Shown: positions 51,067 through 53,472 of the stretch, one piece after another
Position numbering within the stretch: position 1 is the stretch's first letter
Layout: each line of letters begins with the position of its first letter
Source of the DNA: an uncultured Bacilli bacterium
GTDB taxonomy: Bacteria; Bacillota_I; Bacilli_A; RF39; UBA660
Assembly: GCA_934096945.1 (NCBI GenBank)
Contig: CAKOND010000009.1
Span: 1 to 53,472 of the forward strand
DNA: 53,472 bases
Direction: 5' to 3'
Notes under the pieces: generated by a model
What the model was told of the DNA's origin: nothing
The model's input: the letters and a program-made list of their open reading frames with translations, nothing else
Databases searched by the model: none
Made by a program: the position numbers and the translations under genes

Positions 51067-51604
51067 CAACACCAATTTTCTTTATATATAGTGGCTTAAC
51101 ACTGTGAGCATTAATAGGTTCTACATTTTTTAAAAATTCATATATTTTTTCAATATCAATTTTGTAATTCTCTACATATTCGCTTTTGTTTTCTATGTTG
51201 ATAAAATCGGAGTTATTAACATAAATAAAGTTTTTACTGGGCTTAAAGTCTTTATCAAATTCACCTAAGTAACATCCGTTACCATCATTTATAGCTACCT
51301 TACTAGCATTATTACTAATACTAGATACTTCCAAAGAACTAATTGTTTTAATTGGAATATTTAAGGTAAATGCTAAAGTTTTAGCGATTGTTACACCAAG
51401 TCTTACACTTGTAAATGATCCAGGACCGTTAACTACTATTATTTCATCAATTTTTTGTCCATCAATTAAGTCTTTTATAGTTGGAAACATAAATTCACTA
51501 TTGTTTTTCTTGTTACAAACTACCCTTTTATCAACAAATTTCCCATTATCAAGTAAAATTACTATTATATCATTTAAATGCGTATCAATAAATAATGTTT
51601 TCAT
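51044..51604 (-). CDS. tsaB: tRNA threonylcarbamoyladenosine biosynthesis protein TsaB
   Basis: A 186-aa ASKHA-fold partner of TsaD. Begins MKTLFIDTHLNDIIVILLDN and has the family block VVNGPGSFTSVRLGVTIAKT (about residue 58). Shorter than E. coli TsaB (231 aa), because the C-terminal domain is reduced, as in several Gram-positives. Its ATG overlaps the last base of the tsaE stop; the end overlaps rimI. Confidence 0.92.
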   Translation of the reverse strand: MKTLFIDTHLNDIIVILLDNGKFVDKRVVCNKKNNSEFMFPTIKDLIDGQKIDEIIVVNGPGSFTSVRLGVTIAKTLAFTLNIPIKTISSLEVSSISNNASKVAINDGNGCYLGEFDKDFKPSKNFIYVNNSDFINIENKSEYVENYKIDIEKIYEFLKNVEPINAHSVKPLYIKKIGVEIDKKSN

Positions 51605-52056
51605 TATAAAACTGCACTACATATTTCTTCATATTCTTCGCCATGTGGCGTAAATACAAGTACTCTAGTATCCTCATCTATCATTTTAAATTTAATGTCT
51701 AATCTTTTTTCTGGAAGCTTATCCTTGATAATATCTGCCCATTCAATGATAGTTACTCCACCTTTGTTGAAATAATCATTAAATCCTATTGATTCGTCGG
51801 TTTCTTCTAGACGATACACGTCCATATGATATAGTGGTAGTTCTCCTGATGTATATTCTTTAATAATATTAAATGTCGGGCTTGTTATTGTTTCTTCAAT
51901 TTCCATTGCACTAGCAAATCCTTTTGTAAATACTGTCTTTCCACTGCCTAGCTCTCCATATAAACAAATTACCATATTAGGAAATTTTTCACTCTCAATA
52001 TCTTGAGCAATTCTTACTGTGTCATCAACTGATCTTGATGTGTATTTATAATCCAT
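51604..52056 (-). CDS. tsaE: tRNA threonylcarbamoyladenosine biosynthesis ATPase TsaE
   Basis: A 150-aa P-loop ATPase with CLYGELGSGKTVFTKGFA (about residue 32), SPTFNIIKEY and LYHMDVYRLEETDESIGFND, the known TsaE motifs, and IIEWAD (Walker B/Trp block). Starts with AGGTGATTAGAAATG. First gene of the operon, directly downstream of the rRNA genes but with its own promoter. Confidence 0.96.
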   Translation of the reverse strand: MDYKYTSRSVDDTVRIAQDIESEKFPNMVICLYGELGSGKTVFTKGFASAMEIEETITSPTFNIIKEYTSGELPLYHMDVYRLEETDESIGFNDYFNKGGVTIIEWADIIKDKLPEKRLDIKFKMIDEDTRVLVFTPHGEEYEEICSAVL

Positions 52057-52074
52057 TTCTAATCACCTATTCCT

Positions 52075-52104
52075 ATTATAAAGTAAAACTCATAAATATT
52101 ACAA
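52075..52104 (-). promoter_or_regulatory. Promoter of the tsa operon
   Basis: TTGTAA, 18-nt spacer, TATAAT on the minus strand, 18 nt before tsaE. A second TATAAT lies further up without a good -35. Confidence 0.6.
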
Positions 52105-52176
52105 GTATTATAACGTTATTTGACATTTTTTGTTTGTAAATAGTGTTTAAATTAAATAATTTAAAGCAAAAAAAAA

Positions 52177-52279
52177 TTGGCGACTACCTATCTTAGCATT
52201 ACACTATTTTCGGCGTATTAGGTCTTAACTTCTCTGTTCGGGATGGGAAGAGGTGTACCACCTAAGCTATCGTCACCAA
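52177..52279 (-). rRNA. rrf: 5S ribosomal RNA
   Basis: About 103 nt. Contains the conserved CCGAACAGAGAAGTTAAG and the terminal helix TTGGTGAC / GTCGCCAA. The 3' side of that helix runs straight into nine T residues, so the helix may also act as the rRNA operon terminator. Exact ends are estimated. Confidence 0.93.
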
Positions 52280-52347
52280 TAAAGGATTTTGTCCTTTAAA
52301 AAACCCGATAATGCAATGATATAATTCATCTAATTTTAGAATAATTG

Positions 52348-53472
<1,125 letters not shown>

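Overview
The window is very AT-rich DNA with compact, mostly minus-strand operons, GGAGG or AGGTGAT ribosome binding sites and the standard genetic code (reading frames close on TGA and Trp is TGG). The core proteins are those of a low-GC Gram-positive. Pyruvate:ferredoxin oxidoreductase plus an [FeFe]-hydrogenase point to a strict anaerobe that disposes of electrons as H2. The tmRNA tag ends in AFA, as I recall from mycoplasmas, rather than in ALAA. Together this suggests an uncultured gut member of the Bacilli/Mollicutes side of the Firmicutes (RF39-like). That placement is inference, not proof.

Layout. 1-6.4 kb: pyruvate:ferredoxin oxidoreductase, enolase and two membrane proteins. 6.5-9.7 kb: FemAB-type transferase, a secreted protein, a small XRE regulator and a HipA-like kinase. 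9.7-14.1 kb: the str operon (rpsL-rpsG-fusA-tuf). 14.1-20.4 kb: a MacAB/YknXYZ-like exporter operon followed by a 45-aa prepilin-like protein, then a divergent YtrABC-like ABC operon with its GntR regulator. 20.4-22.2 kb: serine-recombinase debris and a 1.4-kb IS3-family element with a broken orfA. 22.3-23.9 kb: a HopA1-like protein. 24.0-26.5 kb: rplK-rplA and rplJ-rplL with leader structures; L11 has an unusual acidic tail. 26.6-35.1 kb: surface proteins, a thioredoxin-like protein, a TetR-hydrogenase pair, a DAACS symporter, a SipW-type signal peptidase and a lipoprotein. 35.4 kb: tRNA-Cys. 35.7-40.8 kb: poorly known membrane, LysM, PH-domain and M23-SH3 proteins. 40.8-47.9 kb: lipid/glycolipid genes, including a tightly overlapped six-gene operon and a 102-bp direct repeat around an S41-like gene. 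47.9-49.1 kb: decaying flavodoxin and GNAT genes next to an intact DUF4186 gene. 49.2-52.1 kb: tmRNA and the tsaE-tsaB-rimI-tsaD block. 52.2 kb to the end: 5S and partial 23S rRNA.

How it fits together. Enolase, pyruvate:ferredoxin oxidoreductase and HydA form a glycolysis to acetyl-CoA to H2 route. The FemAB protein, the M23/SH3 and LysM proteins, SipW and the lipoproteins concern the envelope. The most interesting unit is the operon at 42974-47846: an AMP-forming acyl ligase, its own acyl carrier protein, a phosphopantetheinyl transferase, two GT8 glycosyltransferases and a PlsC-type acyltransferase, all overlapping. It looks like a self-contained route that loads an acyl group on a dedicated carrier and builds an acylated glycoconjugate.
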